Positions 49,622-61,104 of a stretch of DNA of 64,000 nucleotides are shown here, in pieces. The stretch is taken from contig JACCLO010000006.1 in the NCBI GenBank assembly GCA_029448655.1, forward strand, positions 2,480,001-2,544,000, given 5' to 3'. This DNA comes from Wolfiporia cocos. Its lineage: Eukaryota; Basidiomycota; Agaricomycetes; Polyporales; Phaeolaceae. A program made the position numbers and the translations under genes. The notes under the pieces were generated by a model that saw only the letters and a program-made list of their open reading frames with translations, was not told the DNA's origin and ran no database searches. Each line of letters starts with the position of its first letter. Position 1 is the first letter of the stretch.

Positions 49622-50924
49622 TTCGATCACACTATATGACTCCACCGAAATCCAGGCAACATCATGCAAGTATTGCACCAACCTTGACGAGTTGTACCCG
49701 CTGGTACACTGGAGTAGTGCGAAGCCATGGTTCTAGCAGATGAAGTCGTGAGGGGTGGATCGGTCTTGAGGTCAAGACAAAAGTGTCGTCCTCTTGTGGA
49801 GGGGTAGCGCGTTTCTATACTCAAATCCGTACAAGTCACAAGATCACCATTCGAATGACAATTACAAGATAGCAAGCTCAACTTCTTAGTATTCAAACTC
49901 TTCAATCATGCGTACAGGTCGTCGTCCTGCACTCATATTTATTTTTGGTATTTTCGCTTATTTTTCTTACTGTACTGGAACCTCTCCACTGACTCTACCA
50001 GCGCATGAGACATGTCCTGAGGGAGCGGTACACAAACGCGAAGCAGGATCTGCGACATCCCAGACTGACGTTCCCGTGCTCGAGATGCACACGTAAATAG
50101 GGCGTGGTCTTGACATCGTTGACGGAATCCGAGCCATCGCGTGTTTCGTACGCCAATCCTGACGGTATGTCGGACGTGTCTGTGCCGACGATGCGGCCCC
50201 CATCCATTTTTCTCCACTACTTCACATAGACTCATAGCCACAGGACTGTTATGGTAGTCATTTTTCCTTATCGAGTTATTTCTCTCGATCGCATATCACT
50301 GCTTTTTCTTTTCTTGTATTTCGGTCGGCTCTCAAAACTGCGTCGTTTGTAACATATAACAGCGGCCGCACGAAGTGCACAAGCGATCTCTCTCCTCGCA
50401 TTTTCTGTGTGACACTGTCCTCTGAGTCTTAGCGAGGCGACGCCGAGCTCAACCACAGCCAATTGAGTCTTTGCGGTGAAGAGATCACCGGTGAGTCTTA
50501 TAGTTTTTTAGTTGCGCGATTGCACATTAGTCTTCGTCGTTGCATGCACGTTATATTGTGGCCAATCGTATATTTTGTTGTGGGGTTTTTCTCGCATTCC
50601 CACACATACATTCCGGTCTCTCGCGCTACATATCGGCAACCTGCTATTCACTGCATTCTCCACACTGCCCTTCCACATGTGGTGACCGTGGCAGTCATAG
50701 AGCGCTGGATGTCTATGGCAACGTAGCGGGTTAGACCCAATTCGGTGGTTCTCATCGATCGGGGGTTCGCTGGTAATGGTGGGGTTCTATGTCCGTGGTT
50801 GGGGTATCTGCGGTCCAGGTTCCCAAGTACTGGTACTGAGGAGTGGCACGTGGCAGTCTGTCACAGATTTCCTAGGGGATACCCTATTTTCCTTGAATTT
50901 ACTGCCTTCCTACGGAGCTACATG
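49622..50924. other. Intergenic, no gene seen
   Basis: No domain or splice-consistent gene is recognised. TCCAGGTTCCCAAGTACTGG (50816-50850 with its continuation) recurs at 51549-51583. Confidence 0.45.
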
Positions 50925-51540
50925 TAGTTATTAGGCATTTATCCGTAGTTAACTCCTACGTTACCTACACCGAATCCCTTATGCGTAGTTAGTACCCCTA
51001 ACCTACGTACTTGAACCCCGTGCCTGTCCTCGTACAGTCACGTGACCCTGAACCCGTGCCTACATCTAGACACATGACTACGGCACATCCCGAATCCTCC
51101 TCGGCCGTTGCCTTTAGCATAACACATGACCGTGGAACCTCGCCCGGCAGCTACCGTCACTAGACGCACGCTGACGCGGCCTCGATGGGCACCTATACCA
51201 AGCACCTCCCTTTGACGCACGCTGACGCGGCCCTCCAGTAGGCGCACGCTGACGCGTCCCCTGTAGCCGCCTGTATTGGCATGGCTACGCGGCTCCCCGC
51301 CGCACCCCGTATCACGCGCCTGGCATTACCGCCAGTGCACAGACCCCTCGGCTTTAGGGTAGGCCTAGCTACACTGTTGCCGATACATGTATATAAACCG
51401 TAATCCTCTGAGCTTATGCCTCAGAACTAATCACCTCTTGACTCCTGCTGAATCGTACATCGACCTAAGCACTCAACTATCTCACTGCCCCCTTAACCTC
51501 TCTCGTCAACCCCCTCAAGAAGTATAAGTGAGTAGTTTGT
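50925..51540. mobile_element. Putative solo LTR
   Basis: Begins near TGTAGTTATTAGGCATTTAT, contains a TATATAAA promoter-like box near 51390, then a TCTGAG/CTCAGA hairpin and a pyrimidine-rich stretch, an order typical of LTR promoter and R regions. Three copies of a 17-19 bp motif (CGCACGCTGACGCGG core) lie at 51163, 51213 and 51242. I could not fix the right end or a target duplication. Confidence 0.4.
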
Positions 51541-52645
51541 GTCACAGTCCAGGTTCCCATGTGCTGGTACTGAGGAGTGGCATCTACCGAGAGCATGGAC
51601 TGTAGAGCGATCGAGCATGATTGGCTGCAATTGGTGGGGCGCTTCCTGTGACTGCTAGGGTTCTCAGTCGTACAGGGTGCCGTCTACTGGGTTTAGAGCC
51701 TCCGTAGGTTATTGCATGGGTACACTGGGGTTTAAGGCCTCCCGTGGGCCATAGTCCATATAGTACATAGTCTGTGCCAGTAATGGTGTGAGTCCGTGGT
51801 CGGTAATGACTGTGTGGCCAGTAATGGCTGTGGTTCATGGAGACGGGAGTTGTAGGGTTTGGTTGGTTGGGTGAACATAGTCCTAGCCATGAGTCTGGGT
51901 GGTCGTGACTGGATGAGGTGTGGTCCAGGTAGCAAGGGATTGGTTAGGTTAGGTGCTACTGGGCTCATTGTGCTTGGTCAGGGTCACGTGGCTGCTGTTG
52001 GCTTTGTACTGGACTGGACATGTGGTCTGGGACTGGGTTTATTAGGCATGGCTGGTGATGCTGTTGGCTAGTGCCCGTGGCGGTACATATATAGGGCTTG
52101 GATCTAGCTGAGGCATCGGGTTTCCAGCATTGGGGGTGCTCTTGATGATTGGAAGGTACTGTGCCTAAAGACTTGAAATTGGCATGTGACACAATGCCGC
52201 TGAGTAGCATCGCGCCTTTATGCAGCGTTTGCATAATTCACTACACACACTCACCTGCCTCTACTAGACATAATACACCTGTCACAATGACACACTTATG
52301 ATCCATTGGCAGAACCAGTGGCTTTTTGGCGCTAAAGTGCACACTCTTTGATCGTTGTGAATGTCCTATTCTGAACTACACTTTTCCATTTTCTCGATGG
52401 GTCACCTAAACCTCATGTATTACCAAGCTTATTAGCTTGCCATACATGTGCGTGCGCCAAGTTAATAAGCTTGAATTATTGTCCTACCCGCATACTGCCA
52501 GTAGCACCGCAGTCGATTGCCCTTCTGGGGTGAAGATCATGTGCCCGCCCACTCCCCATGCCACCCACCAGCGCCTCACTCCCCACACCACCTACCAGTG
52601 CCCTGTCGCCCCCGCATCACCTACCAGCACTCTGCTGCCCCCACG
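51541..52645. other. G/T-rich intergenic region
   Basis: No gene recognised. The left part is rich in short TGG/GGT words on the plus strand. Open frames on both strands are low-complexity. Confidence 0.4.
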
Positions 52646-53720
52646 CCACCGACAAGCGCCCCGCTGCTGCTGTCGCGCACGATGGTGGCGATGGCACACT
52701 CAATTCTTTACATAATCACACCGTTCTTTCACACTTTCTAGACAACGTAGCCTTACGATTCCAATGGTAATAACAATATTTCTGTAGCTCCCACGTGTGG
52801 GATGGATGCCACCACCCGACGATGGATGACATCTGGTGGGTGTCTGACCTTCCAAACGTGGAGAGTTATCCCACGATCGGTGCTACGTCTTGTAGCACCA
52901 GATAATGGTGCACTTATCTTATCACGCTCGTCCCACGCCACCCCCGCACCACCGACAAGTGCCCCGCTGCCACTGTCGTGCATGATGGCAGTGACGGTGT
53001 GCTCAATTCTTTACATAATCACATCATTCTGTCACAAGACCAACCGGCAGTCCCAGACTGGTAGCTCGCAGAGACTTGCGTCTAACACCCTTTAGCCAAA
53101 AGGGCTGCTATAACAGCTCTGCTGTTATAGGCGGGACACACTATATGTGTAGTTCATATTCCCACGCTGGGTGCTTGCCCTTAGGTATTTGGCTTATACA
53201 TTTGCGCGGTTATGCCTTATGGTATATTATGCCACAGGGGTTCCCAAGCCCCTAATAATCTGTGACACGTTCTTTCACACTTCCTAAATAATGTAGCCCT
53301 ACGATTTCAATGGTAATAACAATATTTCCATAGCTCCCACATGTGGGATGGATGCCGCTGCCCAATGACGGATGACATCCGGTGGGCATTTGACCCTCCA
53401 AATGTGGAGAGTTATCCCATGCTCAGCGCTCGGCCTTGTCACGCCTCGACCTTCAGATAGCAGTGTGCTTATCTAATCGCACCGCCACGCTGACACTGTT
53501 GTGCACATCAGTGGCGATGGTGGGCTCATTCTTCGAATTTCCGACTCGCGCTTTCTGTATCATATGTAATATAGTATTTACAGCTTTGTAGAGTCATATT
53601 AAATTTTTGTTGCCCCAGTGATTGAGATGGATGCATCACTCAGTGGGTGGATGACATTGGGTTTGGCGCCCGAATCTCTAGATTAGAATGCTTATCTAAT
53701 TGTACCTTGGCGCTTGCTGA
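52646..53720. repeat. Three diverged tandem units of about 300 bp
   Basis: Unit A (52646-52948) and unit B (from 52949) share CACCGACAAG(C/T)GCCCCGCTG, a CTCAATTCTTTACATAATCA block, and a GGTAATAACAATATTTC to GTGGGATGGATGCC block. Unit C (about 53490-53720) is more diverged. Unit B is split by a 238 bp insert. No coding potential is seen. Confidence 0.7.
53030..53267. mobile_element. Small LTR-like insert in repeat unit B
   Basis: 238 bp starting TGTCACA and ending TGTGACA (perfect 7 bp inverted ends). Flanks CATTC and CGTTC match at 4 of 5 bases. Comparison with intact unit A shows exactly this block is extra. It contains a perfect hairpin, CTATAACAGC/GCTGTTATAG (53108-53130, 3-nt loop). 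It may be a solo LTR of a small element. Confidence 0.65.
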
Positions 53721-53859
53721 CATTCATTCGGTCAGATGCACCATATCTCCGGCTTCTCAATCTTCAATCATGACATCATTGCCAGCCGAGCAAGCGCGCA
53801 TGGACAAGTCCATAGGGACTTAGTGGCCATGCCTCTGCAGTCACGGCTGCAGATTTATT

Positions 53860-54010
53860 TCCACACCCCTGTGTCTGATGATGATTCCCATCCTTCGTGG
53901 TTGCAGATTTATTTCCTCTGCTTCAGATACACACCCTCATAGTGTTCCTGTGTCTGATGATGATCCCCATCCTCTGTGGTTGCAGATTTATTTCCATCGT
54001 ATTTTCAGAA
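53860..54010. repeat. GTCTGATGATGAT repeat block, left copy
   Basis: Tandem units of about 75 bp containing TGTGTCTGATGATGAT, CCCATCCT and GTGGTTGCAGATTTATTT. A close copy of about 100 bp lies at 61105-61210 in the same orientation. Confidence 0.7.
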
Positions 54011-54201
54011 CCTTCCTCCTTCACTTTACATCTATGTTCACACTCCTGTGTCTGACATTAACAAACAGAAGCATACATTTGATTAAGTACAAAGAGCAGA
54101 TAGCGGCATCATGTTTGCGATAAATCTGCCGCTTCTATTGGTACATTCTCTCTACCTCCTGACTGAGGCCTTCTTGGGCTGCACTTGATACCCTTGTCAC
54201 T

Positions 54202-55983
54202 TCACACCTTGTGTGTCTTCATTGGGATTGTGATGCCCAGGCCGTCTTCCGTGGTCACTGTATTGATGAACGTTGCCGAGATTGGTGTTGCGTGCTTTTG
54301 TTTGTTGCCTGCACGATCTTTTCCGCCTAACGAGAGCACTGGAGAGGAGTGCTGGGTCGCATAGTGTGCAGGTAGGAGTGTTGGGGGTGGCGATTGTGGC
54401 GGGGCAGAGGGCATTGACAGCAGCGGAGATGAGGTGGGTTCCAGCGGCGGAGACGAGGTGGGTTCCAGCGGCGGAGACGAGGCGGGTTCCAGCGGCGGAG
54501 ACGAGGCGGGTTCCAGCGGCTCCGGCAGCGACGGACACTGTGTCATGGATGGAATAGACAATGCAGGTGTGGGTGGTTGTGGTAAAGAGAATACGGCAGT
54601 TGAGGTAGGGGGAGGTGTGTCCACGTGCACAGGCACTGTGAATGGAGCAGGGTCGTTGCTCTGCGATTGAGCGGGGTCAGTGCTAGGCATCACCAGCATT
54701 GCCACTGGGAGGTGCTCCTCTTTTCATCTCTTGAACTCTTCCGAGCTCAATAGACGGAATCTCACAGTGCAAGTCTCGAATGCACGACTGAGAACGAGGA
54801 GCTCATTGTGTGAGCCAACATCGCTTGGACAGCAGAAGTCGGTGAGTGGCCAACCTTCCACTATTATCCCGTACTTCGCAGTGATTGTGGAGTCGAAATT
54901 TGTGTAAATCATACGAGCAACTTTTGTCTTGGCGGTCTCGTCTAGCATAAGATCAGCGTACGTTATGACTATACCGCGCATGATTACTTACTGAGCTTGC
55001 GCAAAATCAAAGCAGCCATTTGCTTCTTCAACTCAAGGACCTCTTCGACATAATTGCTGATGACACCTATGCTGCGTGAGCATGGTAACAATTGGTCGTA
55101 TCAAACTTACATACCTTGAAGCCCTGCCACAAGATATGCCTCCATGCGTAGTCCGACATCTGCAATTTGTGTTTTGAAAGCAGATTCAAAAAGTCTGCCG
55201 CATGTTTGGTTGTCGCATAATGAAATGGCTGATTTGACAGGTCCATGTTCCCTCGCACCGCAATAATCACGCATTCAACGCCAGTGCGTTCATACAGCGC
55301 CGCAACCTATCTAGTGTTATAACTGTACAAGGACATATAATAAAATATGACGCACCTCCTGTTTGATGTTGGCAAGAGTGGCACGAGCATCGTGGAATGC
55401 GTGAACTGGGAGCTGATGTTTAGCAGTAGCCCGCATTTCACGTCTATCCACAAGTTCCTTGATTGCATCCTCGGTCACTGCCAGTCGTTCTTCAGGGGTT
55501 AACGATTTCCATCGCTGTGAGATTTGAACTGTCAGCTCAGAGGACTTCTTGTGGGGCACATCAAGGGGCAACGCTTCAAACAAGACGTTAGTAGAATGAA
55601 CAAGCGAAGAGATGATGCATACTTGAATTGATCCGACGAACTTCTTGGCTGAGATATGCATTCCATCGGTTGACTTTGCACTTCTTAGACCGAAGGCGAG
55701 TGGTCTGCATGATAAGATGATAGTAGTAGTCGTCAGTGTGGCCGCCAAAGCGTTGTCGAAAGGACTGGGCGATAGCCCACATGCTTCCACGGGCGTCTTC
55801 TAGCGCCAACGTCAACGTCTGCTTCCGGAGCGCTTGTGCCGCCAGTTGTGTCGCCCTGTCCTCTGCTTCCTGTGGGAGGATCTGTTGCTTGCTTCTATGT
55901 CTCCAGGAGTATCTTATGTTAGTATTCCTCCTGGTACGAGATGCGCGAAGCAGCTCACCAATGGCTGGAGTGTGGTGAGCCAT
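54202..55983 (-). pseudogene. HMG-box-like protein gene with an in-frame stop
   Basis: Multi-exon gene starting at MAHHTPAIGELLRASRTRRN. An HMG-box-like block reads KVNRWNAYLSQEVRRIN, then after an intron ALPLDVPHKKSSELTVQIS, SQRWKSLTPEERLAVTEDAI. Further exons: VAALYERTGVECVIIAVRGN, FLNLLSKHKLQMSDYAWRHI, GVISNYVEEVLELKKQMAAL, then KVARMIYTNFDSTITAKYGI and IIVEGWPLTDFCCPSDVGSH. At 54724-54726 a TGA interrupts the frame (EEFKR, stop, KEEHLPVAML), after which it runs to 54202 through a Pro/Ser-rich tail with PPLEPASS octapeptides. I recall similar expanded genes in mushroom genomes but cannot name the family; DNA binding is inferred only from the HMG-like block. Confidence 0.6.
54422..54521. 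repeat. 24 bp minisatellite in the HMG-like gene
   Basis: About four copies of a 24 bp unit (GGCGGAGACGAGG, then CGGGTTCCAGC), encoding eight-residue PPLEPASS or PPLEPTSS repeats on the minus strand. Confidence 0.85.
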
Positions 55984-57173
55984 ATTGAGATCACTACACA
56001 CCCAGCCGTGTCGAGCAGATCCGAAATTGAATGGGTGGGAGGATGAAGGCCATAATTTGATAACAATGCTTCTCTTCTGTGAAGTGTTGAGAAGAGGAAG
56101 AAGGCGCCAAGTCAACTTTAAAAACTTTCACAACACGTGATTGCTCATCCAACCCATCCTCGACACAGGACATTCAATTTGGCAGCTGTAAGTACATCAC
56201 TTCATGAGGCTAGGGCTTGTGAAGACTGATTACATCCTATACTACACAGATAATAAAGGAATTCCATCTCGGAGACAACTGCGCCGTAGGGTGCCAGCGC
56301 GGCCAAGAACTGCTCTGGCGAAGAACTATATGCGTACGCTTCTATGATACGAAGGCGAGCATCTACATCATATCCATGTGTCGTCAGATAATAGTCTGCA
56401 TACGGTCCTAGGGATGCAACGAAACGTCTGAGTGGGTTGGGACGATGCCCAGTGTGCACGCGAACGACATCCCGGAACCCCCTCTCGACAAGATAGATCC
56501 AGTCCTCCGGGGGAAGAAGACTGTTGCGTCGGATTTAACAACTGGGGTGCAGTGGGATGGGTGTATGCAGCGGGACGGGTGTACGCAGCGAAGCAGGATG
56601 GGGAGGAATCATCGGAGGCGGTGAGGTCGTGTGAACAGGGTTGGAGGGCATAACGTCATTCGTGTAGACCTGAGTTGAAGCAGCCAATGGAACATCGCGC
56701 GTTGCGTCGGCGTTCCCAGCAGCGCAACTCTCCAAGGGAGGTAAGATAGACAAGCCTGGGGAAGAGAAGCTATGTACAAGCTTGGCGACTTCTAAAATTG
56801 AATGCATACCTGTCAGCTGCGCCGTCACGCCAACAATCCCTGCCCTCGCTTCATTCTGAACGTTCGGTATGTCTGTTATGTAGCATTACATGAGAATAGA
56901 GCAGCAATACATCAAAGTTGTAGTGTCATACCTTCTGCCTGTAGCTCCGGATATCAATAGGCATCGTCTTCCACGTCCAATGTAGGCCTCCCTTTGTAGC
57001 AGTAATAATGTATCGCCTCACCAAGATTTTGGAATGACACGTTCTTCTGGCCACTGAATCCTTTGACAAGAGGCTCGATTGATTCCCTGCCAATATCACT
57101 TCAGTGAGTTCTGCAATACCCAGGCAAGTTGCCGAGGCAATCGTACCATCTGAACCAGATCCCTGTCTTGCGA

Positions 57174-57779
57174 ACTTGAGGTTAATTACCCAGCGGGTTT
57201 GCGTAGATAAGCACCAAGTATCATGTGAATATCGATGCGTCGGGTGAGCGCGTGAGCGCCTCTGAGCGCCCTATTGAAACGACCCATCCCTATGATAATG
57301 AAACAACTGCGCCACAGATATATCATAGGATTAAAGCATATATCATAGCACTGTATGTACACTGGGCGAATGCCTTGCTTGTCCACTTAGTAATTGGCAC
57401 GAAGTGCATGCTATACATTCTGACTTATATAGAAGAGTCATCAAAGCTCAACGAGAAATTGCGCGTGCAACGCCCTAACTATATGCTACTGTGCATCATC
57501 TACCAGTTGGGCCTGACCTATGCACGGCTACTTGACAGCTGCATCTAAATATGGAGCAAAGCCGGTCTGTGCACCATAATCAGTCATTAAATATTCATCC
57601 CGTGTCAGCTACAGTACGGCAGAGCTCATACTACGTGGCACCCTACACGACGAAGTTGTGTCCTCATCACACAACTTAGTGGTGGGCGAGCAGACTCAGA
57701 GGTGCTCACCCGACATGTCGATATTCACGTGATACTTGGCGCTTATCTACGCAAACCCGCTGGGTAATTGACCTCAAGT
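57174..57779. mobile_element. Mutator-like MITE inserted in an exon
   Basis: 606 bp with terminal inverted repeats of about 80 bp: ACTTGAGGTTAATTACCCAG on the left, complement ACTTGAGGTCAATTACCCAG on the right, continuing through CGGGTTTGCGTAGATAAG. Flanked by GTCTTGCGA at 57165-57173 and 57780-57788 (9 bp; 10 bp if T is counted). A 9-10 bp duplication with long inverted ends indicates the Mutator/MULE superfamily. No transposase is inside. Confidence 0.88.
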
Positions 57780-58076
57780 GTCTTGCGACCATACAGTACG
57801 GCATAAAAAGCCTTAGCATCCAGATAGTCCTCGATTTCCTTGACTGCCAGGGATTCCAGAATGCTTGTAATGATCTGCACAACAGTATGTGCAGGTGGGT
57901 CTTCCATTGTCACATTGTGGAAATACCTGACTTGCAGCTCAAAAAGCTTGTCGGCCTCCCTCTGATTATTGCAATGTATGACAATCAGAAATGGGTAAGG
58001 ATACTTGTTTTCTGCAAGTTCACAAGGGCTTCGCACACATGCTGGTGAGTTGCTATGTAGTAATTAATACATAAAC

Positions 58077-58695
58077 TAGTGATGTGCCAGGCCCAGCCCG
58101 GCTCAAAAGCCCCGGCTTTGGCCCAGCTTTGGACGGCCTTGGCTTTTCAAAACCTCAGGCCGGGCCTCCATTGATGGCCCAGGGCTTGGCCCGGCCTGGC
58201 CTGGGGCTTGCCCGGGGCCTGGCACTGTGAGGATGATCATCACTGTAGCCACACAAACTCATAACATACCTTCTCCAACTATCTTCTGACAAAGCCAAGC
58301 TCCAGTATCTTGAATAATTAGTGAATTATAGTGTGAAATCATCATTTCACCGGCACGGTGCTCTGTGGCGCGCCTTCCAAATGGGGCATCGTATAGGTGC
58401 CCGAAAGTGAGTGACAGGCTTCAGCACCAAGAATTCAATCCGTGGGACTATCCTCTTGCTTGAATTTAAAAATATAGACATACTTCATTGGAATATGGCA
58501 TACTGCTACTATATATATCCTTATATCATAGTCACTAGACATTTTATCCGTTAGAGCTTTCAGGCCCGGGGCTCATGGCTTGGCCCGGCCCAGCTTGAGA
58601 CACAAGCCAGGCCCTGGGCCGTCTCAAGCCGTGGCGTAGGGCCCGGCCTGGCCTGGCCCGGCCTATGGCCCAAAGCCGGGCCTGGCACATCACTA
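58077..58695. mobile_element. hAT MITE in an intron
   Basis: 619 bp with ends TAGTGATGTGCCAGGCC and its complement, sub-terminal GGCCC/GGCTT repeats, and a perfect 8 bp duplication ACATAAAC at 58069-58076 and 58696-58703. The insert lies between a GTACGT donor and the next coding block, so it is intronic. Its ends match the element at 39084-40372. Confidence 0.92.
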
Positions 58696-59090
58696 ACATA
58701 AACTCACGTACCGCACATTATAAATCCCAGCCTTTGAGCCTCCAAGTACGACGCATCGGCTATCCATGGTTGAGAAGGTACGGTAGTTCTGAAATATGGC
58801 TATGAGCTTGTCGGGGAGTTACGTCAAGAACGAGGAGGTGAGCGTATTCTTGTTTCAGTGAATGCACCGCTCTTTGAGCTTAATATAAAATCCGTCTGGT
58901 CGGTACCGGAAGTCTTGTGGGTGAGGTAGATATGAGCAGGGTGGGCAGGCAGATATAGCTTAAGCAAGAGTGGTTGATCAGGCACTGTCATCGGCAAAAC
59001 ACGAACTCTCATATCTAGTCCGCTAACTATTGCAAATAGCAGCTCAGTAGATATATGTAGATACGAGCAGATACTATGTGTGGGGTACTT

Positions 59091-59330
59091 GCAGGATCAA
59101 CGAGGACCGAAATATATTTTGTAAGATCAACGAGGACCGAAATACTATTTGCAGGATCAATGAGGACCAACATGTTATTGGCAGGATCAACGAGGACCGG
59201 CATGTTAGTTGCAGGATCAAAGAGGACCGAAATAATATTTACAGGACCAAAGAGGACAGATCTATTATTTGCAGGATTAACAAGGACAGGAATATCAATT
59301 GCAGGATCAACACAGATGGAGATATCAATG
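59091..59330. repeat. 30 bp minisatellite, about eight copies
   Basis: Units begin GCAGGATCAACGAGGACCGA with variation. Because 30 is a multiple of three, the minus strand reads as decapeptides such as VLVDPANNMS in a 135-residue frame. Units are contiguous with no spacers. Confidence 0.9.
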
Positions 59331-60563
59331 ACCGGAACGCATCCATGCGCAGATCCGGAGTGGCATCTGGGCGTGACGTGGCTCTCATCCGATTTAGTAA
59401 GTCCCTTACTTGATTGGGCAACACCTTTCATCATACTTCGTAGTCTGTCATATTTTCAGTCGGCTCTTGAATCTTGTCACTAGTACCATAAAGGCTAGCT
59501 CTTGTCACTGTCGATGTGCTCAAACCTCTCCTCAATCTGTTGCCCTCTCGTCGCTCGACTACCTAGGCGCAGTCTGTCACCTGCATGTATCCAAGTTGAT
59601 GCATCCGCCACTCTCTCCCTGGTCTCAGCTCGTTCTCCTTCGCCTCTCGCCACCATGCATTGTGGTCGTTACCTGTGACCCTGCATGCTCGCTGCACACA
59701 GAGTACGTCTTTCTTTTCTCCCTCTGCATACCTTACTAAACCCTACTGCCATAACCTTATGGGAATGCTTGCCATGACAGGCACAAAACGCTGAACAGCA
59801 CCTGCTGCTCCATTCCCTTGGGTACTCATTGCCCTCACTCCCGGATATCTGGTGCGTTGACTCATACTCTCCCCCTCCTTGTGTGCATATATGCGCTTTT
59901 CTGCTGACTGTGCTCATGTGCGTCCTTCCCTTCCTGCTTGTAGTAATTCATGGCTGACATGCTGCGTATGGTGATAGTGAACGCTGTGTCGAAATTCACG
60001 GGAAGGCGCCCGCTCGTGAGGCTACGCGCTCCCTTTCGGACTCCAGGGACTTCGTCTGGATGGGTTACAAACGCACGGTGTAGGTACGTACAATCCGTCC
60101 CTTTTTATACTAATAGCGGTGACTCATTTACCTGTACCGCCCCGATTATCAGCCCCCCGACTCCCGCCGCGCCTGCCATTTCCGCCATGGTGCACTATTG
60201 ACTCCGATCGATGTGCGACTCCGATCGCACCATCGCGTGCCGAGCGCGTCGACTTCCAACACGCTGCGCATAGGACATGCTCACGGTAGTGGCAGCACAT
60301 GGCATCCACACCATGCCTGTGGCGTACGTTCATGTTGATACTAAGAGGTTGCCGCCATGCGCGCTGTGGGTGGGAGCGGAGGTCAGAGACTGCTGCTCTG
60401 TGTTGGATCTTTCGTTGTCCCTTCTGTCAGTAGCCAGCTCTACTAACATGAATAAAACTTTTATTGGCACTGCACCGTGTGTATTATGTAATATATTTTA
60501 AGAGCTGCATTTTTGGAACCGGTACCCTCCTGCCATGCTGCTGCCAAGGGGACCACTATTGTG

Positions 60564-60703
60564 TGGTCCTCGCAGTAGTGAAGGGCCTCAGGTGAGGTCC
60601 TCGCAATAGCGAAGGCCCTCAGGTGAGGTCCTCGCAATAGCATGGGCCTCAGGTGAGGTCCTTGCAGGAACCCGTCCCCTGGGCGCTTGCTATTGCGAGG
60701 ACC
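60564..60703. repeat. GGTCCTCGCAATAGC repeat cluster with inverted copy
   Basis: Three to four direct units of about 36 bp (GGTCCTCGCAATAGC, then GCCTCAGGTGA), followed by the inverted copy GCTATTGCGAGGACC at 60689-60703, a potential large hairpin. Confidence 0.8.
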
Positions 60704-61104
60704 TGCTACTATAAGGGGGTTATATATGAGTATACCGGTCCGGCTACAGTTACAGGACCTGCTTGGTATATCTACGTAGATACTAGTAGATCTACGGTCT
60801 CGCACTTTGCTGATGGTGCGACAGAGTAGACGCGTCAAACAGACAGCCACGTCAAGCTGCAGCAGTCACGTCAAGCAGTCGCATCAAGCTGCAGCAGTCG
60901 CGTCTCACGTCACCCCTTGATCAACCACACATCTCAAGGTACATCCCTTCAAACTTCACATGCACACATAGTAAAGTCCCGTCTTTTCATCCGGTGCATA
61001 GTACAGTGACTAATAGTCTATTTTGTTACAGTAAAGTAATTCACGCGTGTCCAGAGTCGTGAGCTCTCTATTGCATGTAGCATTAAAGTTGAGTCGTGCG
61101 TTAT

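Larger units (their letters stand above)
56202..58767 (-). pseudogene. RNase H1-N/viroplasmin-like protein gene, disrupted by two MITEs
   Basis: Start ATG at 58767 gives MDSRCVVLGGSKAGIYNV. An intron (holding a hAT MITE) follows, then SPCELAENKYPYPFLIVIHC and NNQREADKLFELQ. A second similar domain starts FYAVLYGRKT and is cut by a Mutator-like MITE; beyond the insertion the frame resumes as GIWFRW and, after an intron, ESIEPLVKGFSGQKNVSFQN. The GRKxGIW and later VKGF-G patterns resemble the RNase H1 N-terminal (caulimovirus viroplasmin) fold, which binds RNA-DNA hybrids. After a Pro/Ser-rich linker the C-terminal exon reads DWIYLVERGFRDVVRVHTGH and ends at 56202. Function is unknown; the domain call is by motif only. 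Confidence 0.6.

Noticed and set aside
41164..49626. Target-site duplication for the chromovirus
   Set aside because: Flanks GAACG and TTCGA do not match; recombination or mutation may have removed it.
59091..59330. CRISPR array
   Set aside because: Repeats are contiguous without spacers and the genome is eukaryotic.
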